Shown: positions 21,285 through 32,753 of the stretch, one piece after another
How positions within the stretch are numbered: the stretch's first letter is position 1
How the letters are laid out: each line of letters starts with the position of its first letter
From: Cinnamomum chago
Taxonomy: Eukaryota > Streptophyta > Magnoliopsida > Laurales > Lauraceae
Direction: 5' to 3'
Length of the DNA: 64,000 nt
NCBI GenBank assembly: GCA_038049695.1
Contig: CP142453.1
Span: 128,315,001 to 128,379,000, forward strand
Notes under the pieces: model-generated
The model's input: only the letters and a program-made list of their open reading frames with translations
The model's database searches: none
Told to the model about the DNA's origin: nothing
Position numbers and translations under genes: made by a program

Positions 21285-24200
21285 ATGCCCGTGTCGAGAT
21301 ACCAGCTGAGGAACGAGTACACTTTAGCGGATCCGGAGCTCTATGGAGCTGCTGATCGAGATGATTCAGAAGCGGTACTCGAAGGTGTGGCCATGGCTGG
21401 CCTCGTTGGGCTGTTGCGCCAGCTGGGCGACCTCGCCGAGTGAGTTTCTCTATTGGGTTTTTTTTTTGTTCTGTTTTGATTGGATGTGTTCTTTTGAATT
21501 TTGTGGTGTTTTAACAGAATGCGGATATATCTGGGGTTGAATTGGGTTCATTTGTAATGAGTTCTAGTTTTGTATTTATGGGTCTTGGATTTTTCTTTTT
21601 GTAAATGTACTGTTGTGTTTGCTGTTTTCAAATCTTTAAGAGATTGGATTGTTGATGGAGAGACTTCAGACTTGTTTTTTGGATGGAGACTTAGCATTCG
21701 TTCATTGCAGTCTTGGGTTGTTTGGGTATTTAATTTTTACTCTTTTTTTTTTTGGTTAGATTGATATCTGGGTGAAGAAATATTCCATAATCATGTTACT
21801 TGGTTTCTATCATTATATCAAACTTGTGTTTCTTTGATGGTCCATCTAGATCCCAGCCAAGGACTCTGCTTTTTCAAATCTCTACCATATAGATATCAAT
21901 TCAAGTATCCTTGTGGACGCTTTATAGCATGAGAAAAATGGCGGGTATTGGGAAAGTATTATCACGGACACGGGGATTGTTAAAACTTGTGATGGACAAG
22001 TATGTATGTAGCATATGGCACTTGTTGATGTAAACAAGACTTATCATATTCATAGTGCTTTAGGAACACAAAGTTTATTGAGGTTGCGTTCAATACAGGG
22101 AGTAAGTTCATAGACCCTTTGACTTGTGGAAGATTATGATCAGGCCAAGCCAATAGAATGTTATATTGCAATAATTGATTGGTCCTTGTCCTCTTTTTTT
22201 TTTTTTTTTGTTTAAGAAAAAGAAAAAAAAAATTCTAAATTTCTTTGCCTTGCATATTTAATAATATAATATTAGAGGAACTTTCTATTCTAATCATGGT
22301 GAACCACCAGTTAACATTCAAGATTCATATGTAGTTTGAGATTTGAATGAGTCCAACATTTCATTTCTGCTCAGCGAAGTGCATGTGGCAAAATTGGTGC
22401 CGAACTTGTGTTTGGGTGTATTTACAACAGATTTGGTAGCATGTGTGCATAAATAGCACCTTTCTCTGCTCTTAAACAGTTAGGTTTGCATGCATGTTCT
22501 GACCCAAACATCTACTTACCTTGCTTAATTATTGTTAGTCATATCTGTGTAGCGTTAGGAGTGTTTTGTGACATTGGAGTTATGGATTACACTTTCATCT
22601 CACTATCTTCTATTTTCACTAACCATAATTTTGTAAGTTTTAGCATATGCTCGTGTTTAACCCACATGTTTCGCTTTTTTCGTTTTGTTTATTTTTCTTA
22701 TGTTATAGGTTTGCAGCAGGAATCTTCCATGATTTACATGAAGAAGTAATGACTACTGCTGCAAGAGGTCATGGATTGATGATTCGTGTCCAACAGCTAG
22801 AGGCAGATTTCCCGTCAATTGAGAAGGCTATTCTCTCTCTAACCAATCATTCACATTTCACTTATAATGCAGGTTTGCTTGCCTTTTATAAGACGTATTT
22901 TCATCAATTATCTAACTCTTAATACAACATCTGAAATCAATAAGTTATGCTGTGCTACAAGACTCTCTGTGGGATGATTTTACAACCTTGTGTAAGGATC
23001 TGGGTCAATAAATCCAACTGGACAAGGAATCCTTTGCTTATTGTTTTCTTTTTACCTGCTATTCATACTATTTTAGTTTTATTTCTATTTTCGGATTAGC
23101 AAGACATGGATTCCCATATGAACCTTTCCTGCTGAATAATGAGTGGTGATTTTCTCTTTCCTAAATTCATTGTCTTCTTCCCATGAGGAAGAAGTTCCTC
23201 CCTCGAAAGAGAATTGAAAGTTGAAACCACATCCTTGCTTACTGAGCTAAAATCATATTATCTAGTAATATAGTCCACATTTATCAATAGCTCTAATCAT
23301 ATTAATGAGAAGCAGAACACCAAATACAGAGAAAGCCAATCAAAAGATTGGAACAAGACGGCATGAGGGCATTCTGTTTTCATACAATTCAATACTAAAT
23401 GCAGCTGAAATGCATCATTGAACATTAAATTTCAATTATTGTGTAGATGAAAATGGGTGGCTCTTGGAAAATTTTAAGAAGTCATTCCTTCAGATTGCCC
23501 TCAATGTTGTCTCTCATGTCATATGGCTTTATTACACTTGATATGTATATTTCTTATTTTGGGAAACCATCTTTTTTAGGTATCAAGTGGCATGCTAGTC
23601 TCCGTTTGGACCAGAATCTTATCACTCAAGGAGATTATCCTCGCTTTATTATGGACTCTTATGAAGAATGCCGTGGCCCACCAAGGCTATTTTTGCTGGA
23701 CAAGTATGGTGGCGTGGCCTTAGAACCCCATTTACCATGTGTAGAGCATATTGGTATATCTGATCTTGGATTACTTTTATTGTCTTAAACAGGTTTGATA
23801 TTGCTGGTGCTGGGGCTTGTTTAAAGCGATATTCTGACCCATCAATTTTTAAGTCAGAATTTCCCCTTTCTGGAATGAAGAGAGAAGAGGTTAAAAGAGA
23901 AAAGAAAGTCCGTAAAGTTAAGGTATGATTTTAACGAATGTCCATGGATACTGTAGCATGTTGGCCATTTGTTTGTAGGCTTGTCTAATGAAACTTTCAC
24001 AAGCATAATCTATTGAATGGAAATATATATTTCTTGGTACAGTCTAGTAATTGGCTTATTTTTCAACCTTTTATCATGAGATGGTGCTCTCCTTTTGTTA
24101 ACCTATGCCTTTTATCTGTATCATGAACTAAGACATGCTCTACTGTCTCCTGTTGGTCCTAACTGTGTGATTGGTGGCTTGCAAATCAACATAGACTATG

Positions 24201-27200
24201 GTCCATTCTAGCAAGTGCAAACTTAAACACTCCACATCATTGTGGGAGGCTTTTAAGAATGTGTCACGAAATGAGGCATGCCTTATTATCTCTCTTGTTA
24301 GTCCTAGCTGTATGATTGGTGGCTTGCAAATGGACATAGACTACGACCCATTTTAGCAAGTGCAGACTTAAATACTTGAATCTTTATCATCATTATGGAG
24401 GCTTTCAATATCTCAGTTTCTTGAGTATAGCATTTGTGATGGAACCCGATACTGGAATGGGTGTCTGATTTAGTAAACCCCAAAATATAGGAATTGAGGA
24501 TTCTGCATCATATTGAAATGACATAAATAAACTTTATTTTTATGTAAAATAAATGAGATCCAAAATACACTAATAAGCAGTAATGTGGTACACTAGAAGT
24601 AACAAACCTGTCAATATTTAGTTAGATTTCTAAAACAAGAAAATGAGTATTCATGCATAGAGACTAAACTATTGATAAAAACACCACACCCTGAGGCCCA
24701 TGCATGGTATGTGGAAATGTGTGCATGTCAGCACAAAGCACAAGCTCCTTGGTCTCAGATATGCAAAGGCAAAATCACCCTGAGAAACCACAATTGGTGG
24801 GAAGCTGTTTTTCTTCCTATTCAACATCATTCATTTATCAGATTTAACATTACTTTTTTGAGGAAAAATAGTCAAAAGGATCAGCATAATTTGTTTCTGT
24901 CCTCCTTGCTTCACAAAACCAAAAAAAAAAAAACCAACCGATCCCTTGAATCATAACCCCAGATCTTCCTCCATTGTGCTTTTTATGCATCTTTCCTTTC
25001 ATGATACTTTGGTAGGTTGCAGTTAATCAGCATTGGAGATTTCTTTTTCTATCGGTTTTGTGTATTGTTATCTGATTCTTTATGAATGCTAAGGTGCCTG
25101 CCTTTTCCTTTTTCTCTGTCAGAAAAAAGGAACACGTTGGTGGAATGAGGAACCCCCGGAGATCTTCAAAGCATCTGATTTCAATGCCAAGTATGCAATC
25201 AAAATTCTCCTACATGCCTCCACTTTTGATCTTGTAATCTTGCCTTGGTGGAAGGTGGACTAATTAGGGTTTTAACCTTTTGCCAAAACTTATATTGTTA
25301 AGATTTTCAGATCTGAGATGAATATTAAATGCTGTGGTGTATCAGCTGATGTTCTCCTTTGAGTCTGGACAGTCACTCTCATGATAATTTTGTAAATGTT
25401 GTCATATTAAATGCTGGAAATAATTCGTAGTCAATTGTCCAAAATCACCTTGGGGCTGTATTTTGAGAAGAACATTGATGATTATTTAAGATTTCCACCT
25501 TTTATTAAAAAAATTAGTATAAAAATATTCGGTTTTGAGTTAAAATTGTAACGGCTCAATTCTTACTTGAACATTTTAATCATACAATATATTTGCAACA
25601 TTCTACAATAATCAATGCAGAGAGATGTCATGATTAAAATATCCCCATACCAAACTCATGCACAGTATTGCTCTATATCAGACCATAGTGATAATTGAAC
25701 TTCTAAACCATTATGTTTTTAGGTAAATAATTGTTTGTATTTTGGATGACGCAGATTGAACAAGTTGGCTTCTGATGAGAACAATGCCTCTGACAAAACC
25801 CCTAGCCATGGTGTGAAGTTGAAGAGAAGACATTTGAATGGCTCCTCTTATAATTCTAGAACTGGAAAGAGCTATATGGAGTGTATTCTAGACACGCATC
25901 TGCCCAAATTGTTTCCTGAACTAAATGAGATTGAAACAGAGGATTTAACAAATAGATTTTTGTATAAGGAGAAAAACCTAGTTCAATCTCCTAATAGACA
26001 GGATGTTTTCAAACTGCCAATGATTGAATTAGGCAAGAATGTCATCAACGGTGGATATGTAAAAACCAAGCACATGCCAATTGCTGAATGCAGAGCAGGG
26101 GAAATTTCCTCCACCTTCAACCAGGCTCAAAAGGATTTATTGGCCGAAGGTATAAGCATGATCGAAGTCAGTGCTAATGGTTATGGATCTAATGAATTTG
26201 AACTAGAGAAAATCCCAATTATTGTCCAACTTGAGGATCGAAAGGATGCATTGGTTGATAGAGGAAGCATGGCAGCATCTGATGCTGATGATTATAGGTT
26301 AGAAGATGCCACCAGTGAGTTGGATAATTACATGGATGCCCTTACTGCCATGGAGTCAGAGATGGGGACAGATACCAATATCAAAGTAAAGCACGAGCCA
26401 GGTTTCTGTAAAGACATAAGACAGGTGGATTCAAACTTGACAGATGAACAGCAGGAGCTGTATGCTCAATGTTTGGACACATATTCAGTTAAAACTTCTA
26501 GTGTTGCATCGCATGATTGGAGTGGTTCCCTTGAGAATCAAGAATCTTGTCATTCAGACTTGGAAACTACAAGCAGTTCTGATTTGCAGACATCTCTAGG
26601 AAATGAAGTCAGCTCCTTAGATATGCCTGAAAATTGTGAAGTGCTGTCACCATCTGAACGAGCAGTTTTGGGCCTAACAAATAGTAGTTCATGTTTGAGA
26701 TCTGCTGAGAAATTGAAATCTTCTTCAAATGGTGAAGTAGCTTCCGATCTGTATCTATACCAAATTCATGATATGTCTTCTGAAAAGCTCTCTAGTAATG
26801 GTGACATATTAGGATCCGAATCATCGGAAACTTTACTATCCAATGTCTCTGGCAATGATGTACCTGAGGCTCCAAGTCACATTCCTGAACTTGGTGAATC
26901 ACCCTCTACTTCTTTTATTACAGGTTCAGCTTCTACCTGTGGCCATTCAAGTCTTGTTACAAGTTTGCATGAAATTCAGCCTGATAGATTGCACCCGGCT
27001 GAGGTTTTTTTGGGTTCTTTGGAGATTGATGGAGAATCGCCTTCCAACCCTGATGAAATTGAAAAACAAGTAGGTGATGACATTCCACATGGAGCTGGCG
27101 TCTCCATCGTTTCTTCTGAAACAAATGAAGGTGTCCAGTTTATTCAGTTTGCTGAAAAGTTTCCTTATGGCTCTTCCAGTGCTCTACTGCAATCATCTGA

Positions 27201-30200
27201 CAGCTTAGATTGGTCTCGTGGAATGAAAGATGACGATGACATCTCCAAGGAAGTTTTTCCAATAGAGTATGCTGAAGATTGTTCTGCTGCTGAAATGATG
27301 AGGGTCAAAACCTTTGACTGCATATCTGGTGATCTTCCAGTGATTAAGACTTGTGATCTGCCTTCTAGAACAAATGACGATTCTATTCTTGAAAGAGCAC
27401 CTATGCAATATGTTGAAGAAGGTCCTGGTGTTGATAATTCATCAAGTGGGAAGGTTGATTCATTAAATTTGATGAACGAAGAACCTGAGATCTTGACCAA
27501 AGAATACCAGGATGCTTCTTCAGGTGGGACATTGCCACAAACTTACTCAACCAATGTGCAAACTGTTAAGTATTCTTTGGTGATAGAAAATGTGGTCCTG
27601 CCAAATGAAAACTCAGAATCTTCAAGCTCAGCCATAGATTGTCAAGAGACTGATGATTTTCAAAGGGATTTTGATAAGATGACAACAGGCAGCGTCTTAC
27701 TTAAGTCTCTTAACTTTTACGATGTGGGGCTTCTCGAAAGTCATCTAGAGGATTTGGGAGAACTTCCTAATGAATCCTCAGGAAGGGAAGCACTATCATC
27801 TAACAGTCAGGAATCTACTGCATCTGAGAGTGAGGTGAAAGATGAGAATGTTAGAGAAGGAAATCATTTGAGCAGCTTCAATGTGATGGAAAGCAGTTCT
27901 CTCCATGTCGATTTGTCATTGCTGCCCATGGAACCCAATTTTACAGTGGAGGCATTGCCTGTTGAAGCTTGTTCACAATCTGATGATGTAGGAGCCGGAT
28001 GCATTCTAGTGGAGAAAAAACTTGTTGATTGCGTTCCTAAACATATTTCGCCAAAAGCGTCTAGTAACCGTAACCAAGTGCAAGATGAATGTTTTTCGAG
28101 CGAGAGAGTTCCAGAACTTCATGGGCACCAGAGCAATGAGTCATCTAACCAGGGGGTTCTCATTGGATCGCAGAATGAACTGAATCCTCTGGTTGTTGGT
28201 TCTACCGGCCTGGATCTGGTTCCATCTACTCCAGATTCTCCAGCTGCTTCTGGTTTTCTTGGCTGTGCCCATCATCCTGTGGAAATTCATATTCATTCTG
28301 GTAATGAAAACTCAGAGGCTTTCATTGCTTTGACAGAAAGTGACCAAGAATCAGAATTGAAATCTCCCCGCCACAGTCATTGTCTCAAGAGTGAAAAAGG
28401 TGCTGGTCTTCCTACCAGTTTTCATTTTGAGCCAGCAATTGCTTCAGAACAAGAGGCAGCAACTACTTCAGAACAAGCCCCAGTGGTACATGCGGTCTTG
28501 AACCAGAACACAGCATCTGAGAATGAAGAGGGATCCAGCCCTCAATGTTCTGACCTTCAATTTGAAACAGCGCAATCTCTGGAACAAATGGGTTCCTCAC
28601 ATGACTTCAAAGAAGGAATTCCACCTCCATGTGATCATGAAGTTGATGGTTGGAAGTTGACCGCATGCTCTCCTAATTCAAGCACCCAGGCTGCATTGGC
28701 ACCCATCCTTCCTGCCCTCAAACTGCCAAACACTGAAACAGTCAAGCCAGTATCATTCGAGCAACACCCGAATCAACCCGATCTTGTTTTTCCATTAACT
28801 GATCCTAATCCTCTACAGCCCAGTTTGGAGGAGATGCCTCCACTGCCACCTCTGCCCCCTCTTGAATGGAGACTAGGAAAGCTTCAATATGGTTCTCTGT
28901 TTTTGGGACAAGAAACAATGCGTCGTCAGAGCTCATTCCCACAACTACCTACTAGAGAAAATCAGAATGTTCAACAAGGTTTCTCAACTACAGGAGTGAG
29001 TCAAGATTCACTGAACTCATCTGAACGACTACCAACCACTGAAGATGGGGTAATGCAGCCTGTTTTTCAATCTTTATTTGGTGAAACACCACAGCATTCA
29101 AAATTGCTTACACCATTACCTGCTGAAGAAGCTGATAAGCCTCAGCATGGTTTCTTCACTTTTGGGAAGAAAATGGCGGTGCCACCTCGAAGCTCATCTG
29201 CACCGCTACCAAATTTACTAGAAGAGAGGAAAGATGATAAGCCTCAAGATAGTTCACAACCTGCCACTGTAGATGATGAATCTCAAGGCATATTGCAAAC
29301 TTCAGTTAGTGAAATGCCACAGCCTCCAAATTCATTTGCACAACCAACTTCAGAAGTTGGAAAGCCTCAATATGGTTTTTCCATTTTAGAGGAAAAAATG
29401 GTGCCATCTCAAAGCTCCTCAACACCACCGTCAAGTGTAGAGTTTGAGAAAGATAGCAAGCTTCGAGATGCTTCCCTAACTGTCGAGGGGAAGATGTTGC
29501 AGCCTCTGAGATCATACTTATCCCCACCAATTGCAGAAGATGAGAAGATTCAACATGGTTCGTTTGCATCAGATGGAGAAAGGACAGAGCCTCCAAATCC
29601 ATTCTCAAGTTCCCCGATTCTAGAAGATAAGAAGCCAAATGGCGATGTTCAACCCAAACCAACTCGCCTAAGAGATCCTTTGATTGAGGGTGTAGCCTCT
29701 CACAAAAGAGTCCTGGTAAAATGAATTATTAATATGTTGATCTTCTAAGTGTGCATTACTTTCGAATGATATCATAGGGCTGGGTTCTTATATTTTGAAC
29801 TGTGACAAATTTTGCAGCTAAGAAGGGCGTCAGAACGGATTCGACCCGAAGTCAAACTGAAAGCAGATGAAAAGGATTCGTTGCTAGAACAGATAAGAAG
29901 CAAGGTTGGAAATGAAGATCTATATTGAATTTTATTATTTTATGAAATCAATCTATAATGGGTGTTATATGACCCTCAATCAAACACAGATCTCTAAATT
30001 CAACCCAGTAAATCAAAAGGTTGGGATGATCTTTCAGATATTTATGTGCCCCATTATGGATGGGTAATGCTGCAAGAAATTCTCTCCAAGCGATCTTAAC
30101 TTTCTGAATGGTGAAGTGAAATTGGACAATTTATCTGCTTTCCACATTCAAACAGAAAATAGATCCAATAATTGGCTTGGAGGGGAGAGGATTTTGGGCA

Positions 30201-30874
30201 TGACCTGTGTGCATCATGAGTCTTTCCATATGAGCAATCTAGATCATCAGGAGGTGCACCCCACCTGTCAGCAGCTTTTTAAGGTTCTGACTAGACATCC
30301 TTACTTTGTTCTCAGTCTTTCAACCTGAGACCAGCAGCCATGAAGAAGCCTGCACTTCATGGGCCAAAGACGAACTTAAATGTTGCTGCCATTTTGGAGA
30401 AAGCGAATGCAATTCGCCAGGTTAGTAGGTTCTCTTTCTTTCATAGTCTACTTTCTGCTGGTGATAACCTAAGGTGTTGCAGCAACTTTAGCTACATACA
30501 CCTGTCACCTGGGACCAGGATCCAACTGTTCATCTGGTGGGCCCTTATCATGGATAGGTCGCGATTGAGCAATTCTAACCCTCTGAGTGGAGGTTTCTTG
30601 AGTAAATGGCAGTCTTTTTTTCTGCTGAGAATCCATTTTCTTGCTCAGAAGCCTCTAATGTAATGGTTAGTATTGTCCAGTCTGTATGATATGTACACTA
30701 TGGCACTTCCATGGCAAGCCTGTTGGGTGGTTCACACCTTCTAGTTCTGCACTGCATGCACGATATGGTCGCTGATATCTTAGTGTACTAAATCTTACTG
30801 AAATGCATATTCATTTAAATTAGGCATTTGCCGGAAGTGATGAAGATGATGAGAATGGTTGGAGTGATTCTTGA
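21285..30874 (+). CDS. SCAR: SCAR/WAVE protein, activator of ARP2/3 actin nucleation
   Basis: Subunit of the plant WAVE/SCAR regulatory complex that relays ROP GTPase signals to ARP2/3 and branched actin at the cell cortex. Exons: 21285-21439, 22709-22872, 23580-23703, 23793-23922, 25123-25190, 25755-29715, 29818-29904, 30316-30420 and 30824-30874, in frame to 1614 aa. Exons 1-4 encode the SCAR homology domain (about residues 1-170: [57 protein letters not shown]). A basic patch follows ([18 protein letters not shown], about 176-195). Exon 6 is a long acidic, Ser-rich, probably disordered region ending in a proline run ([12 protein letters not shown], about 1242) and degenerate PQ-G-F repeats. 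Exons 7-9 encode WH2 ([14 protein letters not shown]) and the connector/acidic ARP2/3-binding tail ending WSDS. The paralogue (SCAR1-4) cannot be assigned from sequence alone. Confidence 0.95.
24130..24418 (+). repeat. Diverged 145-bp tandem duplication in SCAR intron 4
   Basis: A unit containing GATTGGTGGCTTGCAAAT, CAACATAGACTA and AGCAAGTGCAAACTTAAA occurs from about 24130 and again 145 bases later, with scattered substitutions. Each copy is followed by a GGAGGCTTT-like word. No coding meaning is apparent. Confidence 0.75.
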
Positions 30875-31815
30875 TCACCTTCATCTGATTTTTGTTGGGA
30901 GTGCTGTGGTCAAATCTCTCTCCCTCTCAAGTAAAAGGTGATGAAAGCAATGAGCTGGATATCAGCGGCACTGAGAATTCACAAGTTAAAATTCTGAGGT
31001 GAAGTTTTGCTCGTAATTGGCGTTGTTCTGTACTTGTATAAATATGATTCTTTGTTAGAGAAAGTATTCATTAGTGGTGATCTTGTAATTTGTATCTACC
31101 CACAAGTTCGGAGTGTGGGGCAAATAGAGCATGGCCCAACTAGGTTACCAGCTCCTGTATATGTAAATTTGTTCCTGAGTCTTCAATGCAGATGAAACTG
31201 GTAACCCAGTACTCCTATCACATGAGCTTACCATGTGGCCTGGATTCTACTACACAAGCCATTGCATCCCTGCATGTTCTGGCGTAACGTACTGTTCTGA
31301 GATTGGCGGGCCAGTTCTGTCGCGCGTCCAGATTCTACAGAAAGGGGCTGTGCGTTCACTCTTCTATCAGATTTGAACTGCTGCATGTGGCCATCTCTGC
31401 AAATAGAGAATGTATGCATGCACGGTACTTTGTGAAAATTCATGGATACTAATGTGTTTGGTCTATTTTTTGCTCTTTTGTTTTACGCTCAATGGATAAT
31501 CCTCGCTATTTGGATTGAAATATTTGAAAGAAAGAATCCCACCAAAGGAAATGAACAAGCCGACATTATATGGCATGTCCAACAAAACATTAATTCAGCA
31601 TCCTTAACTAAGCCCTTTTTCCCCCTCCAAATATCAGGTATAATCATTATTAGTGTAATGAGACAAGGGTTGGTAGCTGAAGGTTTAAGGTGAAACACTA
31701 ATTAAAAAAAATGGAACCTCTATGAACAAATCTTTCTCAAGGAGATGCTTTGGGGAAAGGTAATTGCATTAGTACGCTTAGACAAAAGAAAATAAAAGAA
31801 CAAGCCAAAGGTCTG
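30875..31815. other. SCAR 3' UTR and spacer
   Basis: Sequence after the SCAR stop codon, the first few hundred bases of which are likely 3' UTR. No other coding region, RNA gene or transposon end is recognisable; open frames here are short and unrelated to known proteins. Confidence 0.5.
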
Positions 31816-31818
31816 GAT

Positions 31819-31894
31819 TTCCAGAATTATTTTTTGTTGGAGATTTGAAAGAAAATTTCCAGAATTATTTTTTGTTGGAGATTTGAAAGAAAAT
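31819..31894 (+). repeat. 38-bp tandem duplication
   Basis: The 38-base unit TTCCAGAATTATTTTTTGTT... occurs twice in direct succession (second copy starting at about 31857). It abuts the left end of the foldback element at about 31899. Confidence 0.85.
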
Positions 31895-31898
31895 TTTT

Positions 31899-32618
31899 AG
31901 GGACATGTACCTGGAAAAATTCCATGTAACCACATTTGAGGACCATAAACTTTTATAATGACGGTTAACGACTTTCAATCCAAATTATCTCTATTTTGTT
32001 CCGTTTTGCCCTTTCTTTGTTGATGTTAAGATAACCATATTCTCTATTGATGTTATAAAAATAAAAACACTTTATTCTTTATTCCCAAGAATTGGTCTCT
32101 TCACCCAAATTGGCAGAAACTGAAGTCCCTTATTATGTCATTAGTAATATTTTTTGATATCAACAAAATATTTGTCAACATCAATATAAATTTTTGTTGA
32201 CGTCGACAAAAACGATATATAATTTAGCACAATCAAGTGATCCCTGTACAGGTTAAGTATTTATGCATAGAATTTATAGACTTTGTTGACGTCAACAGAA
32301 GATTTATTGACATCAGTATAAATTTTTATCGACATCGACAAAAACGCCCTGTGCAAGTGACCAATGTACAACACAATTAAACATTTATACATAGAATTTA
32401 TTAACGTTAACAGAAGATTTGTCGACATCAATATAGAATAACCTTAACATGGGATTAGGGTTACGTCGACGTCAACAAAAAAAGGGTAAAACAAGGGGAA
32501 AAAAAAAAAAAAAAGATGAGTTAGGATGAAGGTTATTGGTTGTCATTATAAAAGATAAAAATTTAGGTTTCTCAAATGTGGTTACTTTATTTAAGAGGAT
32601 TTTTGGGGTGCATGTTCC
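31899..32618. mobile_element. Foldback (MULE-like) element immediately 5' of the PPR gene
   Basis: The left arm (31899-31970: GGGACATGTACC, GTAACCACATTTGAGGA, TTTTATAATGAC) matches the reverse complement of the right arm (32532-32618: GGAACATGCACC, GTAACCACATTTGAGAA, TTTTATAATGAC) with mismatches and small gaps. The interior is non-coding and contains a 132-bp tandem repeat rich in GTTGACGTCAAC-type palindromes. The GTTGACGTCGAC word also occurs in the MULE-like element of U2B'' intron 3, suggesting a related family. A target duplication could not be fixed in the AT-rich flanks. The element ends about 135 bases before the PPR start, so it probably forms part of that promoter. Confidence 0.6.
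32155..32475. repeat. 132-bp tandem repeat with TTGACGTCAA palindromes
   Basis: Two units and a partial third share AACAAAAGATTTNTTGACATCA, ATAAATTTTT, GACAAAAACG and TTTATNCATAGAATTTAT blocks; AAAACG recurs after 132 bases (about 32211 and 32343). Each unit carries GTTGACGTC(A/G)AC or a variant, which is a near-perfect palindrome containing the TGACG core of bZIP sites and two inverted TTGAC W-box cores. Regulatory use is inference. Confidence 0.7.
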
Positions 32619-32705
32619 AAAAATTTGAAGTTGAGGTAACCACCTAAATAGGCCTCAAAATCTTTGGAGAAAAAAAAAAAAAAAAACGAGGGAAACCGAG
32701 GAAAA

Positions 32706-32753
32706 ATGGAGAGGTCGTTGGAGGAGCCTGTAATTCAGGTATTGGTGAATTAG
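32706..32753 (+). promoter_or_regulatory. In-frame upstream ORF whose stop abuts the PPR start codon
   Basis: ATG at 32706 opens a 15-codon frame (MERSLEEPVIQVLVN) that ends in TAG at 32751-32753, directly followed by the PPR ATG at 32754 in the same frame. If the transcript includes 32706, ribosomes would have to reinitiate, leak past the first ATG or read through TAG. The transcript start is unknown. Confidence 0.4.

Noticed and set aside
27165-27500. 111-codon minus-strand frame and further antisense frames in SCAR exon 6
   Set aside because: They are shadows of the long SCAR exon, whose sense frame joins in frame to the conserved N- and C-terminal domains.
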